From contig NZ_JAPMIT010000003.1 of the NCBI RefSeq assembly GCF_026410545.1, forward strand, positions 62,001 through 126,000: a DNA stretch of 64,000 nucleotides, read 5' to 3'. Position 1 is the first letter of the stretch; each line of letters begins with the position of its first letter. The notes below the pieces were generated by a model. The model was not told where the DNA came from. It saw only the letters and a list, made by a program, of their open reading frames with translations, and ran no database searches. Made by a program: the position numbers and the translations under genes. This document shows, one piece after another, positions 51,824-62,011 of this stretch. The stretch is from Microbacterium sp. STN6. Its GTDB lineage: Bacteria; Actinomycetota; Actinomycetes; Actinomycetales; Microbacteriaceae.

Positions 51824-53506
51824 ATGAGCGGTAGCGGCACGGTTGCCGCCGTCGATCTGGGGGCCACGAGCGGGCGCGTCATGCTCGGGCACGTCGGGCA
51901 TAACGAGCTCGCTCTGCGGCCCATCGCGCGGTTCCCGAACAACCCCGTGCGCGTGCACGAGGGGTCGGCGAGCGGCCTGCACTGGAACATCCTCGAGCTG
52001 TACCGCAACGTGCTCGCCGGGCTCGCGACGGCGGTCCGCGATGAGCCCGGGCTGCGCAGCATCGGCATCGACTCGTGGGCGGTCGACTACGCGCTCATGA
52101 GTGGCGGGCGGATGCGCGGCACTCCCTACCACTACCGTGACGAGCGCACGGCGGCCGGCGTTCGCGCGGTGCACGAGCGTGTCGACCACTCGTCGCTGTA
52201 CGCGCGCAACGGGCTGCAGTTCCTGCCGTTCAACACGCTCTACCAGCTGGCCGTGGACCGGGAGGCCGGCGCGCTCGACGGCGCCGAGCGCATGCTGCTG
52301 ATCCCGGACCTGCTGGCGTACTGGCTCACGGGCCGCGAGGTCGCGGAGCGCACGAACGCGTCGACGACGGGCCTGCTCGCGCTCGACCCCAGCGGGCCCC
52401 GGAGCGCCGAGCGCGACCCCAGCGGGCCCCGGAGCGCCCAGCGCGACCCCAGCGGGTTGAGGAGCGCGCAGCGCGTCTCGAAACCCAGCACCCCGCCCGA
52501 CAAGGGTTTCGAGACGACGCTTCGCGTCTCCTCAACCCGCGTGGCGGAGGGTTTCGAGACGACGCTTCGCGTCTCCTCAACCCGCGTGGCGGGGGGTTTC
52601 GAGACGGCTGCAAGCGGCCTCCTCAACCCGCACCAGGGCTGGGACGACGCCCTCATCGCGCAGCTCGGCATTGACCGTGGCCTGTTCCCCGAGCTCATCG
52701 GGGCGGGCGAGCGTATCGGCGGGCTGCTGCCGACGGTTGCCACCGAGCTGGGCGCGGGTGCGCGACTCGAGGTCACGGCCGTCGGGTCGCACGACACGGC
52801 ATCCGCTGTGGTGGCGGTGCCCATGCAGGGCACGGATGCCGCCTACATCTCGTGCGGCACCTGGGGCCTCGTCGGGGTCGAACTCGACGCGCCCGTGCTC
52901 GGCGAGGACGCCCGCGCGGCCAACTTCACCAACGAGGGCGGCGTGGATGGGCGCGTGCGGTTCCTGCACAACGTGATGGGCCTGTGGCTGCTGAGCGAGT
53001 CGGTGCGCACGTGGCAGCGAGCGGGCCTCACGCTCGAACTGCCGGAGCTGCTCGCGCAGGCCGCCGACGCGCCCGCCTGCCCGGCCGTCTTCGATGCGAA
53101 CGACGCACGGTTCCTGGCGCCGGGTGATATGCCAGCGCGCATCCGCGAATGGTATGCCGAGAGAGGCATACAATCGCCGGCGACGCCAGTTGAGACGGTG
53201 CGGGCGATCGTGGAGAGTCTCGCGCAGGCGTTTGCCGATGCCGTGCGAACGGCCGCGCGGCTGAGCGGGCGGCAGGTGAGCACGATCCACGTGGTGGGCG
53301 GCGGCTCGCAGAACGCGCTGCTCTGCCAACTGACCGCGGACCGCAGCGGACTGCCCGTTCTCGCCGGTCCCGTTGAGGCCACAGCGATCGGCAACGTTCT
53401 CGTGCAGGCCCGGGCGCAGGGGCTCGTCACGGGAGATCTCGAGAGCCTGCGCGCGCTCGTCACGGCCGCGTATCAGCCCGTTCGCTACGTGCCCCGGGCA
53501 CACTGA
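51824..53506 (+). CDS. rhaB: Rhamnulokinase with in-frame repeat insertion
   Basis: A 560-residue FGGY kinase that phosphorylates L-rhamnulose. N-terminal phosphate-binding VDLGATSGRVMLG, SIGIDSWAVDYAL, LQFLPFNTLYQL, LLIPDLLAYWLTG, then GSHDTASAV, SCGTWGLVG and HVVGGGSQNALLCQL are all as expected for RhaB. The usual length is about 480-490. The excess comes from residues ~188-268, where copies of the interspersed repeat are read as DPSGPRSAxR and GFETTLRVSSTRVA units between ASTTGLL and GWDDALIAQLG. The insertion is in frame, so the enzyme may still work. ATG at 51824 has GGGAG eight bases upstream. Confidence 0.92.
   Translation: MSGSGTVAAVDLGATSGRVMLGHVGHNELALRPIARFPNNPVRVHEGSASGLHWNILELYRNVLAGLATAVRDEPGLRSIGIDSWAVDYALMSGGRMRGTPYHYRDERTAAGVRAVHERVDHSSLYARNGLQFLPFNTLYQLAVDREAGALDGAERMLLIPDLLAYWLTGREVAERTNASTTGLLALDPSGPRSAERDPSGPRSAQRDPSGLRSAQRVSKPSTPPDKGFETTLRVSSTRVAEGFETTLRVSSTRVAGGFETAASGLLNPHQGWDDALIAQLGIDRGLFPELIGAGERIGGLLPTVATELGAGARLEVTAVGSHDTASAVVAVPMQGTDAAYISCGTWGLVGVELDAPVLGEDARAANFTNEGGVDGRVRFLHNVMGLWLLSESVRTWQRAGLTLELPELLAQAADAPACPAVFDANDARFLAPGDMPARIREWYAERGIQSPATPVETVRAIVESLAQAFADAVRTAARLSGRQVSTIHVVGGGSQNALLCQLTADRSGLPVLAGPVEATAIGNVLVQARAQGLVTGDLESLRALVTAAYQPVRYVPRAH
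52385..52631 (+). repeat. Interspersed repeat array inside rhamnulokinase gene
   Basis: Three 30-base direct units start at 52385, the third merging into a full forward repeat (52451-52486). Then come three reverse-orientation units beginning at 52504, 52549 and 52594, with a 45-base period. The core matches the intergenic array at 49439-49542. All lengths keep the kinase frame open. Confidence 0.9.
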
Positions 53507-53570
53507 CCACAAGGGCCGTCGTCGCCGACAGCCACTCGACAACCCCGACACCCCGACACCCAGGAGAGCC

Positions 53571-56465
53571 GTGAACACCACACCCGCAGCCGACAACCGC
53601 AACCCCGCGCCCGCGAGCGCCACCCCGGCAACCGCCACCACCGTGACCGGCCTGAAGGCCGAGCGTCGCACCGACGGCCCGTTCGTCGCCACGGCGCAGC
53701 CGCGGCTCAGCTGGAAGACCGTGACCGCGGCGGCCGACTGGGTGCAGCAGCGTACCGAGATCGAGCTGGTCGAGGGCGAGGGCTCCGCCGACGGGCGCAC
53801 GGCGATGCTCGAGGGGGCGGCATCCGTCTTCGTGGCCTGGCCTTTCGAGCCCCTGAAGCCGCGCCAGAGCGTGCGGGTACGGGTGCGCGTCACCGGCACA
53901 GACGGCGGGGCCTCAGAGTGGAGTGACCCACTCATGATTACCGCCGGCTTCCTCGGCGACGGGGAGTGGGTCGCGCGCATGATCGGCGCGGCCGACCCCG
54001 CCGAGCCCGCCCAGCCGGCGCTGCTGCGCCACGAGTTCGACGTGGCGCGCGAGGTGCGCCGAGCGACCCTCTACGCGACGGCGCACGGCGTCTATCAGGC
54101 CGAGCTCAACGGCACCCCGGTCGACGACGAGATCCTGAAGCCCGGCTGGACCTCGTACCAGTTCCGCCTCATTCACGAGACGACGGATGTCGCGGCCCTC
54201 CTCACTCCCGGGCGCAACGCGATCGGCCTCTCACTTGCCGGCGGCTGGTACACCGAGAAGTTCGGATTCATGGATGCCGCGGCGCACTTCTACGGCGAGC
54301 AGCCCGCGGCCGCCGCGCAGCTCGTGCTCGAGTACGCAGACGGCACCATCGAGACCGTCGCAACCGACGGCAGCTGGCGCGCGACCGCAGGGCCGATCAC
54401 GACGAGCGGCATCTACGCCGGCGAGTCGTACGACGCCACGCGGGAGCTGCCGGGCTGGTCGACGCAGGGCTTCGATGACAGCGGCTGGTCTGCCGTGCGC
54501 AACGACGGCGAGGCGCCGCGACCCGAGGCGCGCACCTCCCCCGCCGTCCGCGCCATCGAGGAGCGAGCGGTCGAGCGCGTCATCACGACGCCGAGCGGGG
54601 CAACCATTCTCGACTTCGGCCAGAACCTCGTGGGGCGGCTGCGCATCCGCGTGCCTGAAGGCGAACGCGGGCAGAGGCTCACGCTACGACACGCTGAAGT
54701 GCTCGAGAACGGCGAACTGGGCACGCGCCCGCTGCGCAACGCGGCGGCGACCGACCACTACACGCTGGCGGGGCCCGGCTCCAGGCCCGGCGGCGGCGCC
54801 TGGGAGCCCCAGTTCACCTTCCACGGCTTCCGCTACGCCCAGATCGACGGATGGCCCGGCGACCTCGATCCCACCGATGTCACCGCGGTCGTGATCCACA
54901 GCGACATGCCCCGCACCGGCTGGTTCGAGAGCTCGAGCGAGCTCGTCAACCGGCTGCACGAGAACGTGGTCTGGGGCATGCGCGGGAACTTCCTCTCGCT
55001 GCCGACCGACTGCCCGCAGCGCGACGAGCGCCTCGGCTGGACCGGCGACATTCAGGTCTTCAGCCCGACCGCGTCGTTCCTGTACGACAGCGACGCGTTC
55101 CTCGCCTCCTGGCTGCGCGACCTCGCCCTCGAGCAGCGGGCAGCCGGCGGGGTCGTCCCGTTCATCGTGCCTGCCGTGCTCGGCGGATTCGGCGGCGCCG
55201 CGGCCGCGTGGGGCGACGCCGCCACCGTGGTGCCGTGGGTGCTGTACGAGCGATTCGGCGACCTCGAGGTGCTGCGCGCGCAGTACGAGAGCATGAGGAG
55301 CTGGGTCGACACGGTGCTCGAGATCGCCGGCGAGCGTCATCTCTGGGAGGGGCAGTTCCAGTTCGGCGACTGGCTCGACCCCGACGCGGCGCCCGACAGT
55401 CCGGCCGACGCGAAGACCGACTCGGACATCGTGGCAAGCGCCTACCTGTTCCGCAGCGCGAGCATCGTTGCCCAAGCCGCCGCGCTGCTCGGCGCCGCGG
55501 ATGACGCCGAGCACTACACGCGCGAGGCCGACGCGGTGCGGGCCGCGTTCCAGCGCGAATACGTCACGGATGCCGGACGCATGATCTCCGATGCCCAGAC
55601 CGCCTACGGCCTCGGCATCATGTTCGGGCTGGCGCGCGACGAGGCCGAGCGCCACGCCATGGGTGACCGGCTCGCGTTCCTCGTGCGCAGCGCCGGCTAC
55701 CGCATCGGCACCGGCTTCGTCGGCACCCCGCTGGTGACCGACGCGCTCACCGCGACCGGCCACCTCGACGTCGCCGCCCGGCTCATCCTGCAGACCGAAT
55801 GCCCGTCGTGGCTCTACCCCGTCACCATGGGCGCGACCACTGTCTGGGAGCGCTGGGATTCCATGCTGCCCGACGGCTCCATCAACCCGGGCGAGATGAC
55901 CTCGTTCAACCACTACGCGCTCGGCGCGGTCGCCGACTGGCTGCACCGGTCGGTTGCCGGGTTGGGGCCGGCCGAGAGCGGGTATCGCGCGCTGGAGGTT
56001 GCGCCGCATCCGCTGCCCGGTCTCGCTCATGCGCGGGCCGAGCTCGAGACGGCGTACGGGCACGCGGCGGCGGGCTGGCGGCGAGGCGACGACGGCACGC
56101 TCACGATCGAGGCGGTCGTGCCGCCGAACTCGACCGCGCGGGTCACGCTGCCGGGGGCGGCCTCGCCGATCACGGTGGGATCGGGCACGCATGCGTGGGT
56201 GGTAGCGGATGCCGCGCCGGCGCTGCGCCCCGGCCCGGTCTCGCTGGGCACGCCGCTCGCAGACATCATCGATGACCCCGAGGCCTACGAGGCGCTGTGG
56301 CGCACGATCGCGTCGCACAGCGAGGAGGCAGCCGATCGGTTCCGCGCGAAGACCAAGTGGAAGCCGGGGCATCCGCTCGCCAGCGCGCTGTTCCAGCTGC
56401 CGCAGGAGGCCAGGGCGAGCATCGACACGGCTCTCGCCGAGCTGAACGCGCGCCGCGCGTCGTAA
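53571..56465 (+). CDS. Alpha-L-rhamnosidase, GH78, with helical C-terminal tail
   Basis: A 964-residue cytoplasmic rhamnosidase of the CPQRDER type: AQPRLSWKT, GWYTEKFGFMD, DCPQRDERLGWTGD near residue 480, GATTVWERWDS, SFNHYALGAVADW. After the C-terminal beta-domain it carries about 75 extra residues rich in Ala, Glu and Arg (from PLADIIDD to the end), predicted helical, which the other GH78s here lack. GTG at 53571 with GGAG five bases upstream. Last gene of the rhaI operon, so it should supply free rhamnose directly to the isomerase. Confidence 0.92.
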   Translation: MNTTPAADNRNPAPASATPATATTVTGLKAERRTDGPFVATAQPRLSWKTVTAAADWVQQRTEIELVEGEGSADGRTAMLEGAASVFVAWPFEPLKPRQSVRVRVRVTGTDGGASEWSDPLMITAGFLGDGEWVARMIGAADPAEPAQPALLRHEFDVAREVRRATLYATAHGVYQAELNGTPVDDEILKPGWTSYQFRLIHETTDVAALLTPGRNAIGLSLAGGWYTEKFGFMDAAAHFYGEQPAAAAQLVLEYADGTIETVATDGSWRATAGPITTSGIYAGESYDATRELPGWSTQGFDDSGWSAVRNDGEAPRPEARTSPAVRAIEERAVERVITTPSGATILDFGQNLVGRLRIRVPEGERGQRLTLRHAEVLENGELGTRPLRNAAATDHYTLAGPGSRPGGGAWEPQFTFHGFRYAQIDGWPGDLDPTDVTAVVIHSDMPRTGWFESSSELVNRLHENVVWGMRGNFLSLPTDCPQRDERLGWTGDIQVFSPTASFLYDSDAFLASWLRDLALEQRAAGGVVPFIVPAVLGGFGGAAAAWGDAATVVPWVLYERFGDLEVLRAQYESMRSWVDTVLEIAGERHLWEGQFQFGDWLDPDAAPDSPADAKTDSDIVASAYLFRSASIVAQAAALLGAADDAEHYTREADAVRAAFQREYVTDAGRMISDAQTAYGLGIMFGLARDEAERHAMGDRLAFLVRSAGYRIGTGFVGTPLVTDALTATGHLDVAARLILQTECPSWLYPVTMGATTVWERWDSMLPDGSINPGEMTSFNHYALGAVADWLHRSVAGLGPAESGYRALEVAPHPLPGLAHARAELETAYGHAAAGWRRGDDGTLTIEAVVPPNSTARVTLPGAASPITVGSGTHAWVVADAAPALRPGPVSLGTPLADIIDDPEAYEALWRTIASHSEEAADRFRAKTKWKPGHPLASALFQLPQEARASIDTALAELNARRAS

Positions 56466-56479
56466 GGCGGCCGTCAGCC

Positions 56480-56612
56480 TCCCGTCTCGGTCCCGCTCCC
56501 GATCCCGACCTCGATCCCGACCCCGCGCGCCCGGCACCTCGATCCCGATCCCCGCGCGCCGCGCACCTCGATCCCGATCCCGCTCTCGGTCCCGATCCCG
56601 CGCGCCGCGCAC
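56480..56612. repeat. Degenerate CCCGATCC / CGCGCGCC tract
   Basis: Repeated (T/C)CCCGATCCCG and CGCGCGCCGCGCACCTCGA blocks between the GH78 stop and the palindrome at 56615. No coding potential is credible. This makes up most of the 282-bp gap before the GntR gene. Confidence 0.7.
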
Positions 56613-56614
56613 CT

Positions 56615-56670
56615 CGAGAGGCCAAAAGTCGCCCTCAAAACACTGAATAAGGGCAACTTTTGGCCTCTCG
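56615..56670. repeat. 21-bp inverted repeat (stem-loop)
   Basis: Arms 56615-56635 and 56650-56670 (starting CGAGAGGCCAAAAGT) are complementary except for one position, with a 14-base loop. As RNA it could end the rhaI-operon transcript. Its A/T-rich inner part and lack of a T-tract make it look like a member of a repeat family rather than a standard terminator. Confidence 0.7.
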
Positions 56671-56704
56671 GTGCGGAGAAGCAGGTAAGCGAGCGGTGAT
56701 ACGC

Positions 56705-56719
56705 TGTGGTCAGACCACA
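56705..56719. promoter_or_regulatory. FadR/LldR-type operator TGTGGTCAGACCACA
   Basis: A 15-base palindrome around a central A. It contains TGGTC-N-GACCA, the pattern bound by FadR-subfamily GntR regulators. It lies 28 bp before the GntR start, so the gene is probably autoregulated, and the lactate dehydrogenase downstream is likely controlled with it. Confidence 0.75.
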
Positions 56720-56747
56720 TGAGGCGAGGAGGCGAGGAGGCGACGTG

Positions 56748-57872
<1,125 letters not shown>

Positions 57873-57987
57873 CCACCCTCTGACCCGCCACCCACCGACC
57901 CACCACTCTGCTGACCCGCCACCACCACCCCACTCCCCACCCACCGACCACCACTCACCGATCACCGATCACCGAAGAAGGAACCCC

Positions 57988-59256
57988 ATGGTCCAGCGAC
58001 GAATCCCCAAAGTGCGCGACCTCGCACCCCTCATGCAGTTCAAGAAGCCCGAGCTGAACGCCCGCAAGCGCCGCCTCGACGCCGCCTACACGATCCACGA
58101 CCTGCGCGCCATCGCCAAGCGCGTCACGCCTCAGGCCCCCTTCGACTACACGGATGGCTCGGCCGAGCAGGAGATCTCGCTGGCGAGAGCCCGCCAGGCT
58201 TTCGAGGACATCCAGTTCAACCCGTCCATCCTGCGCGACGTCTCTACGGTCGACACGAGCCGCGAGGTGCTGGGCGGCCCGGTGGCGCTTCCGTTCGGCA
58301 TCGCGCCCACCGGGTTCACGCGCATGATGCAGACCGAAGGCGAGATCGCTGGGGCTTCGGCGGCCGCGGCCGCCGGCATCCCCTTCTCTCTGTCGACGAT
58401 GGGCACGGCGTCGATCGAGGACGTGAAGGCGGCGAACCCGACTGGGCGCAACTGGTTCCAGCTGTACATGTGGAAGGACCGCGAGCGCTCCATGGCCCTC
58501 GTTGAGCGCGCCGCGAAATCGGGCTTCGACACCCTGCTCGTCACGGTCGACGTGCCGGTGGCCGGTGCCCGGCTTCGCGACAGCCGCAATGGCATGACGA
58601 TTCCGCCGTCGCTCACGCCGAAGACGGTTCTCAACGCGATCCCCAGGCCGGCCTGGTGGATCAACTTCCTCACCACAGAGCCCCTCGCGTTCGCCTCGCT
58701 CGACCGCTGGTCGGGCACGGTGGCGGCGCTGCTCGACAGCATGTTCGACCCGACCGTCACCTTCGACGACCTCGCCTGGATCAAGGATCAGTGGCCCGGC
58801 AAGCTCGTCGTCAAGGGCGTTCAGAACATAGCGGATGCGCGCAAACTCGCCGACATGGGCGCCGACGGCATCGTGCTCTCGAACCATGGTGGCCGCCAGC
58901 TCGACCGAGCGCCGATCCCGTTCCACCTGCTGCCGCACGTGGTGCGCGAGGTCGGGAGCGACACCGAGGTGCTGCTCGACACGGGCATCATGAGCGGCGC
59001 GGATATCGTAGCGGCGATCGCGCTTGGCGCCCGCTTCACGCTGGTGGGACGCGCGTACCTGTACGGGCTCATGGCGGGCGGCCGCGAGGGCGTCGACCGG
59101 GCGATCACGATTCTTCGCACGCAGGTGGAGCGCACGATGCGGCTGCTCGGGGTGGCGTCGCTCGACGAGCTGAACCCGTCGCACGTGACGCAGCTGCAGC
59201 GGTTGGTGCCGGTGGCGGGGCAGGGCGCGAGCGCGGCGCTGCAGCCGGTCGAGTAG
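57988..59256 (+). CDS. lldD: FMN-dependent L-lactate dehydrogenase (alpha-hydroxy-acid oxidase family)
   Basis: A 422-residue flavoenzyme that oxidises L-lactate to pyruvate, usually membrane-associated. Features are [74 protein letters not shown] (FMN Lys), [13 protein letters not shown] (catalytic His, substrate Arg) and [32 protein letters not shown]. The preceding GntR gene and its operator support regulation by lactate. It would consume the lactate formed from L-lactaldehyde in rhamnose degradation. A 115-bp CCACC-rich gap precedes it; AAGAAGGAA is the ribosome site. Confidence 0.93.
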   Translation: MVQRRIPKVRDLAPLMQFKKPELNARKRRLDAAYTIHDLRAIAKRVTPQAPFDYTDGSAEQEISLARARQAFEDIQFNPSILRDVSTVDTSREVLGGPVALPFGIAPTGFTRMMQTEGEIAGASAAAAAGIPFSLSTMGTASIEDVKAANPTGRNWFQLYMWKDRERSMALVERAAKSGFDTLLVTVDVPVAGARLRDSRNGMTIPPSLTPKTVLNAIPRPAWWINFLTTEPLAFASLDRWSGTVAALLDSMFDPTVTFDDLAWIKDQWPGKLVVKGVQNIADARKLADMGADGIVLSNHGGRQLDRAPIPFHLLPHVVREVGSDTEVLLDTGIMSGADIVAAIALGARFTLVGRAYLYGLMAGGREGVDRAITILRTQVERTMRLLGVASLDELNPSHVTQLQRLVPVAGQGASAALQPVE

Positions 59257-59270
59257 GGCGGTCGGCTGCC

Positions 59271-59567
59271 ATGCCGTCGTACCGCGTGACGATCACGATC
59301 GGGGCGCTGCGCCCCGGCGTCAGCCCGCAACAGGTGCTGCCCGCCGCGACGGATGCCGCCGCCGAGCTCACCACGGCCGAGGCCTCGAACGTCGCGGTCG
59401 TGCGCGGCGAGGCGCGGCTCACCGTGCGCTTCGCCGCCGATGACGACGAGCTCGCAGCGCAGATCGCGCAGCACGTCGTCGAGACGACCGCGACACTCGC
59501 TGAGCCCGCCGCATGGCAGATCACCCGACGCTCCCAGAACCGGTGGCTGACGCTGAAGCGCGCCTGA
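59271..59567 (+). CDS. Small protein of unknown function
   Basis: A 98-residue protein with alternating strands and helices: YRVTITIGALRPGVSPQQVLPAA, NVAVVRGEARLTVRFAADDDEL, AQHVVETTATLAEPAAW, ending in RSQNRWLTLKRA. Codon usage and third-position GC look like a real gene, and it follows lldD by 14 bp. I do not recognise the family. A ferredoxin-like alpha/beta fold is plausible from the strand pattern. Confidence 0.65.
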   Translation: MPSYRVTITIGALRPGVSPQQVLPAATDAAAELTTAEASNVAVVRGEARLTVRFAADDDELAAQIAQHVVETTATLAEPAAWQITRRSQNRWLTLKRA

Positions 59568-59630
59568 GGCGTTGCCCAGCATCACATGCATTCTTTTGCG
59601 GGCATGCGCCGCGCGCGGTACGTTCGGCGC

Positions 59631-60566
59631 ATGCGCCCCCGCTCCGTGCTGATCGTCGTGATCGTGGTCGCGCTCGTCGTGGCGGGCGCGGTCGCGGTGG
59701 GGGTGATGGCGTTCGGCGGCGGCCAAGCGCCGGCGGGCCGAGCCCCGGGCGCGGGGCGGGCGACATCCGTGCCGACACCCGATAAGACCGCCGCGCCGAA
59801 GCAGACGCCGACCGCCGCACCCACTCCCACACCCGCCGAGCTCGCGGCACCCTTCAGCGACTACGTCTCCATCGGCGACTCCTACGCGTCGGGGGTTGGC
59901 GCCGGGCCGACCCACGGCAAGTGCATGCTGAGCGGCAACGGCTACCCCGAGCTGCTCGAGGCAGACGGGTTTCCCCTCACCGACAACGGCGCCTGCGGCG
60001 GTGCCACCACGCGCGATCTGCTCGCGAGCCAGCTGGGCGCGCTCACCATCGACACCGACCTCGTCACGGTGACGATCGGCGGCAACGACCTGAGCGCCAT
60101 CCAACTGGGCGACGATTGCATGGATGGCGTGAACCACCGCTGCGAGCGGCAGTTCACGCGCTCGCTGAAACTTCTGAAGGAGATGCCCGACCGGCTCGAC
60201 GAGACCTACAGCGCGATCGTCGCCGCCGCGCCGAACGCGCACGTTGTCGTGACGGGGTATCCGGATCTGTTCGTGCTGCCCGCCGCCGACGACCCTGCGT
60301 TCTCGACGACGGCCGTCATCAACGCGGCGACCGATTCGCTGAACAACATGATCCGCGACGCGGTGGGGCGCCAGCGTAAGGCCGGTGCAGACATCGCCTT
60401 CGCGCCTGTCGATTTCGGCGGGCACGGCATCGGCACGCGCGATCCGTGGATCAACGCGAACGGGCGCGGGGCGCTGCACCCGAACTCGAAGGGGTACCTC
60501 GCATACGCCAACGCCGTGCTGGCGTCGCTGCAGAAGAGCGAGGCGGCTGCGGCCGCCGCCGAGTAG
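59631..60566 (+). CDS. Secreted SGNH/GDSL hydrolase
   Basis: A ~311-residue exported esterase/lipase. A basic start and one long hydrophobic helix (residues 5-26) are followed by a Pro/Thr/Ala linker. The catalytic domain has SIGDSYASGVGA (nucleophile Ser, block I), TIGGNDLS (block III Gly/Asn) and ALHPNSKGYLAYA (block V with catalytic His). Six Cys residues could form disulfides. It resembles actinobacterial GDSL esterases. ATG at 59631 is preferred as it begins the anchor; ATGs at 59586 and 59604 are in frame. No direct link to rhamnose use. Confidence 0.85.
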   Translation: MRPRSVLIVVIVVALVVAGAVAVGVMAFGGGQAPAGRAPGAGRATSVPTPDKTAAPKQTPTAAPTPTPAELAAPFSDYVSIGDSYASGVGAGPTHGKCMLSGNGYPELLEADGFPLTDNGACGGATTRDLLASQLGALTIDTDLVTVTIGGNDLSAIQLGDDCMDGVNHRCERQFTRSLKLLKEMPDRLDETYSAIVAAAPNAHVVVTGYPDLFVLPAADDPAFSTTAVINAATDSLNNMIRDAVGRQRKAGADIAFAPVDFGGHGIGTRDPWINANGRGALHPNSKGYLAYANAVLASLQKSEAAAAAAE

Positions 60567-60909
60567 GCGGGGCCGCCACGCCGTCCCACCTCTGAGCCGT
60601 GCCACCTCCGCGATCGTCACCTCCCCACTGAGTCGGGGCATATCGCGGGTCGCATACGAGAACACCCGCGATTCGGCCCGACCCACGCGGGGCTGGCGTG
60701 ACGCCGCGGGCGCCGCGGGCGCTGGGGCCGCTGGGGCCGCCGCCGCGTGCTGGCGCCCAGCACGTCCTGCCCCCGAAGTGGGTCGAGTGCGCGGCGGCAC
60801 CGGCGCGGTATGGTCGCAATCGGCATGCAGACGGTCGGCCCGGCATGCACCAACCCGAACACACCCGAAGTTTTCCATGCGGATTCCGCGTGAAGGGCAA
60901 GACCCAAGA
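60567..60909. other. 343-bp gap: hairpin and GC-rich repeats, no gene seen
   Basis: Between the SGNH and NERD genes. It holds a 9-bp hairpin (ATCGCGGGT at 60642-60650 with ACCCGCGAT at 60664-60672) that could end the SGNH transcript. It also has short CGCGGGCGC and CTGGGGCCG repeats near 60710-60750. No small coding sequence or RNA gene can be supported. Confidence 0.6.
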
Positions 60910-61911
60910 ATGAACGTCGATCAGCTCACCCAACCCCCGACGGACCCGCAGCCCATCGTGACGACGTCGCCCGCGACCGAAGCGGCGGAAGCCTCCGAAG
61001 CGACGGAAGCGGCGGAAGCGACCGAAGCATCGGAAGCCGTGCAAGCGGCCCACGCGGCGGAAGCGACGGCCGCCACTGCCGCACGGCGCCGGCCCGCGCG
61101 CCAGGCCGTGCGCCGTCGCGGGGCGGCGACGCTGCGGGAGAGGCCACCGGCATCCGCTGTCATTGCTGAATGCCTGAGTCGGCAGTCGGCTGCCGTGCCG
61201 CGCACCCGCACGGCCCGCTTCTTCGGTCGCACTCCCCTGCACCCAGAGGCCCGCAGCTGGTATGCGGGCGCGATCGGCGAGCTGCACGTCGCTCAGCGAC
61301 TCTCACGCCTCGGCCCCGACTGGAGCGTGCTGCACTCCGTTCCGGTGGGGCGCGGCAGCCGCGACATCGACCACATCGCCATCGGCCCGGCGGGAGTGTT
61401 CACCATGAACGCCAAGTTCCACGACGGCGCTCGGGTCTGGGTCGGGCACCGCACCATGCTCGTCAACGGGCAGCCGACCGACCACATTCGCAACTCGCGG
61501 CACGAGGGGTCGCACGCGGCCAAGCTGCTCAGCGACGCCGTCGGAACCGCGGTGCCCGTGCAGCCGCTCGTCGTGCTGGTCGGCTCCCGCGAGATCACGT
61601 TCAAGCAGCGCCCCAAGCACGTGACGGTGCTGAGCGATCGGGCGCTCGTGGGGTGGCTGCGGCGCCAGCGGCCGGTGCCCGGCTTCGACGCGGCGGGCGT
61701 GCGGCATGTTGCGGAGCATCCGTCGACCTGGCATGTCAGGGGGGCGGATGCGGCCGCCAACCCCGACCTGGCCACCTTCGCCGCGTTGCGTCGCGAGGTG
61801 GCCACGGCCCGGCGCACCCGAGGCATCTGGGGCGCGGGCGTCATCGCGCTCTCGGTGCTGGCATGCTGGGCGATCGTGGAGCCCGCCCTCGGCAGCGCGT
61901 TGGGCTGGTAG
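60910..61911 (+). CDS. NERD-domain (nuclease-related) protein
   Basis: A 333-residue protein. Residues ~20-60 are an Ala/Glu/Thr-rich tract coded by GCGGAAGC-like repeats. The NERD domain follows: WYAGAIGELHVAQRLSRLGPDW, GRGSRDIDHIAIGPAGVFTMNAKFHDG (the Asp and Lys expected of the nuclease-like core), VGHRTMLVNGQPTDHIRNS. A single C-terminal helix (GIWGAGVIALSVLACWAIV) suggests membrane attachment. Function of the family is poorly known, possibly in DNA processing. Confidence 0.82.
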   Translation: MNVDQLTQPPTDPQPIVTTSPATEAAEASEATEAAEATEASEAVQAAHAAEATAATAARRRPARQAVRRRGAATLRERPPASAVIAECLSRQSAAVPRTRTARFFGRTPLHPEARSWYAGAIGELHVAQRLSRLGPDWSVLHSVPVGRGSRDIDHIAIGPAGVFTMNAKFHDGARVWVGHRTMLVNGQPTDHIRNSRHEGSHAAKLLSDAVGTAVPVQPLVVLVGSREITFKQRPKHVTVLSDRALVGWLRRQRPVPGFDAAGVRHVAEHPSTWHVRGADAAANPDLATFAALRREVATARRTRGIWGAGVIALSVLACWAIVEPALGSALGW

Positions 61912-62011
61912 GGGAGGCCGCTGCCGCCAGTGGTGCGGCGCGCGCTTGGCCTGCTCGCGCGGCCGGCGCTGCGCTGAGCCCGCCGTCAGCCGCTCGTGGG
62001 AGCATTGACGC

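Noticed and set aside
49439-52631. Regular repeats that might look like a CRISPR array
   Set aside because: The spacers are 4-8 bases or absent, copies occur in both orientations, and one group lies inside a kinase gene. No cas genes are present.
52385-52631. Possible transposon or intron in rhaB
   Set aside because: No transposase, target duplication or intron core is visible. The segment is built entirely of short repeat units.
53373-53570. Upstream extension of the last GH78 into the rhaB 3' end
   Set aside because: It overlaps the kinase C-terminus in another frame and has no family sequence. GTG 53571 has GGAG at proper spacing.
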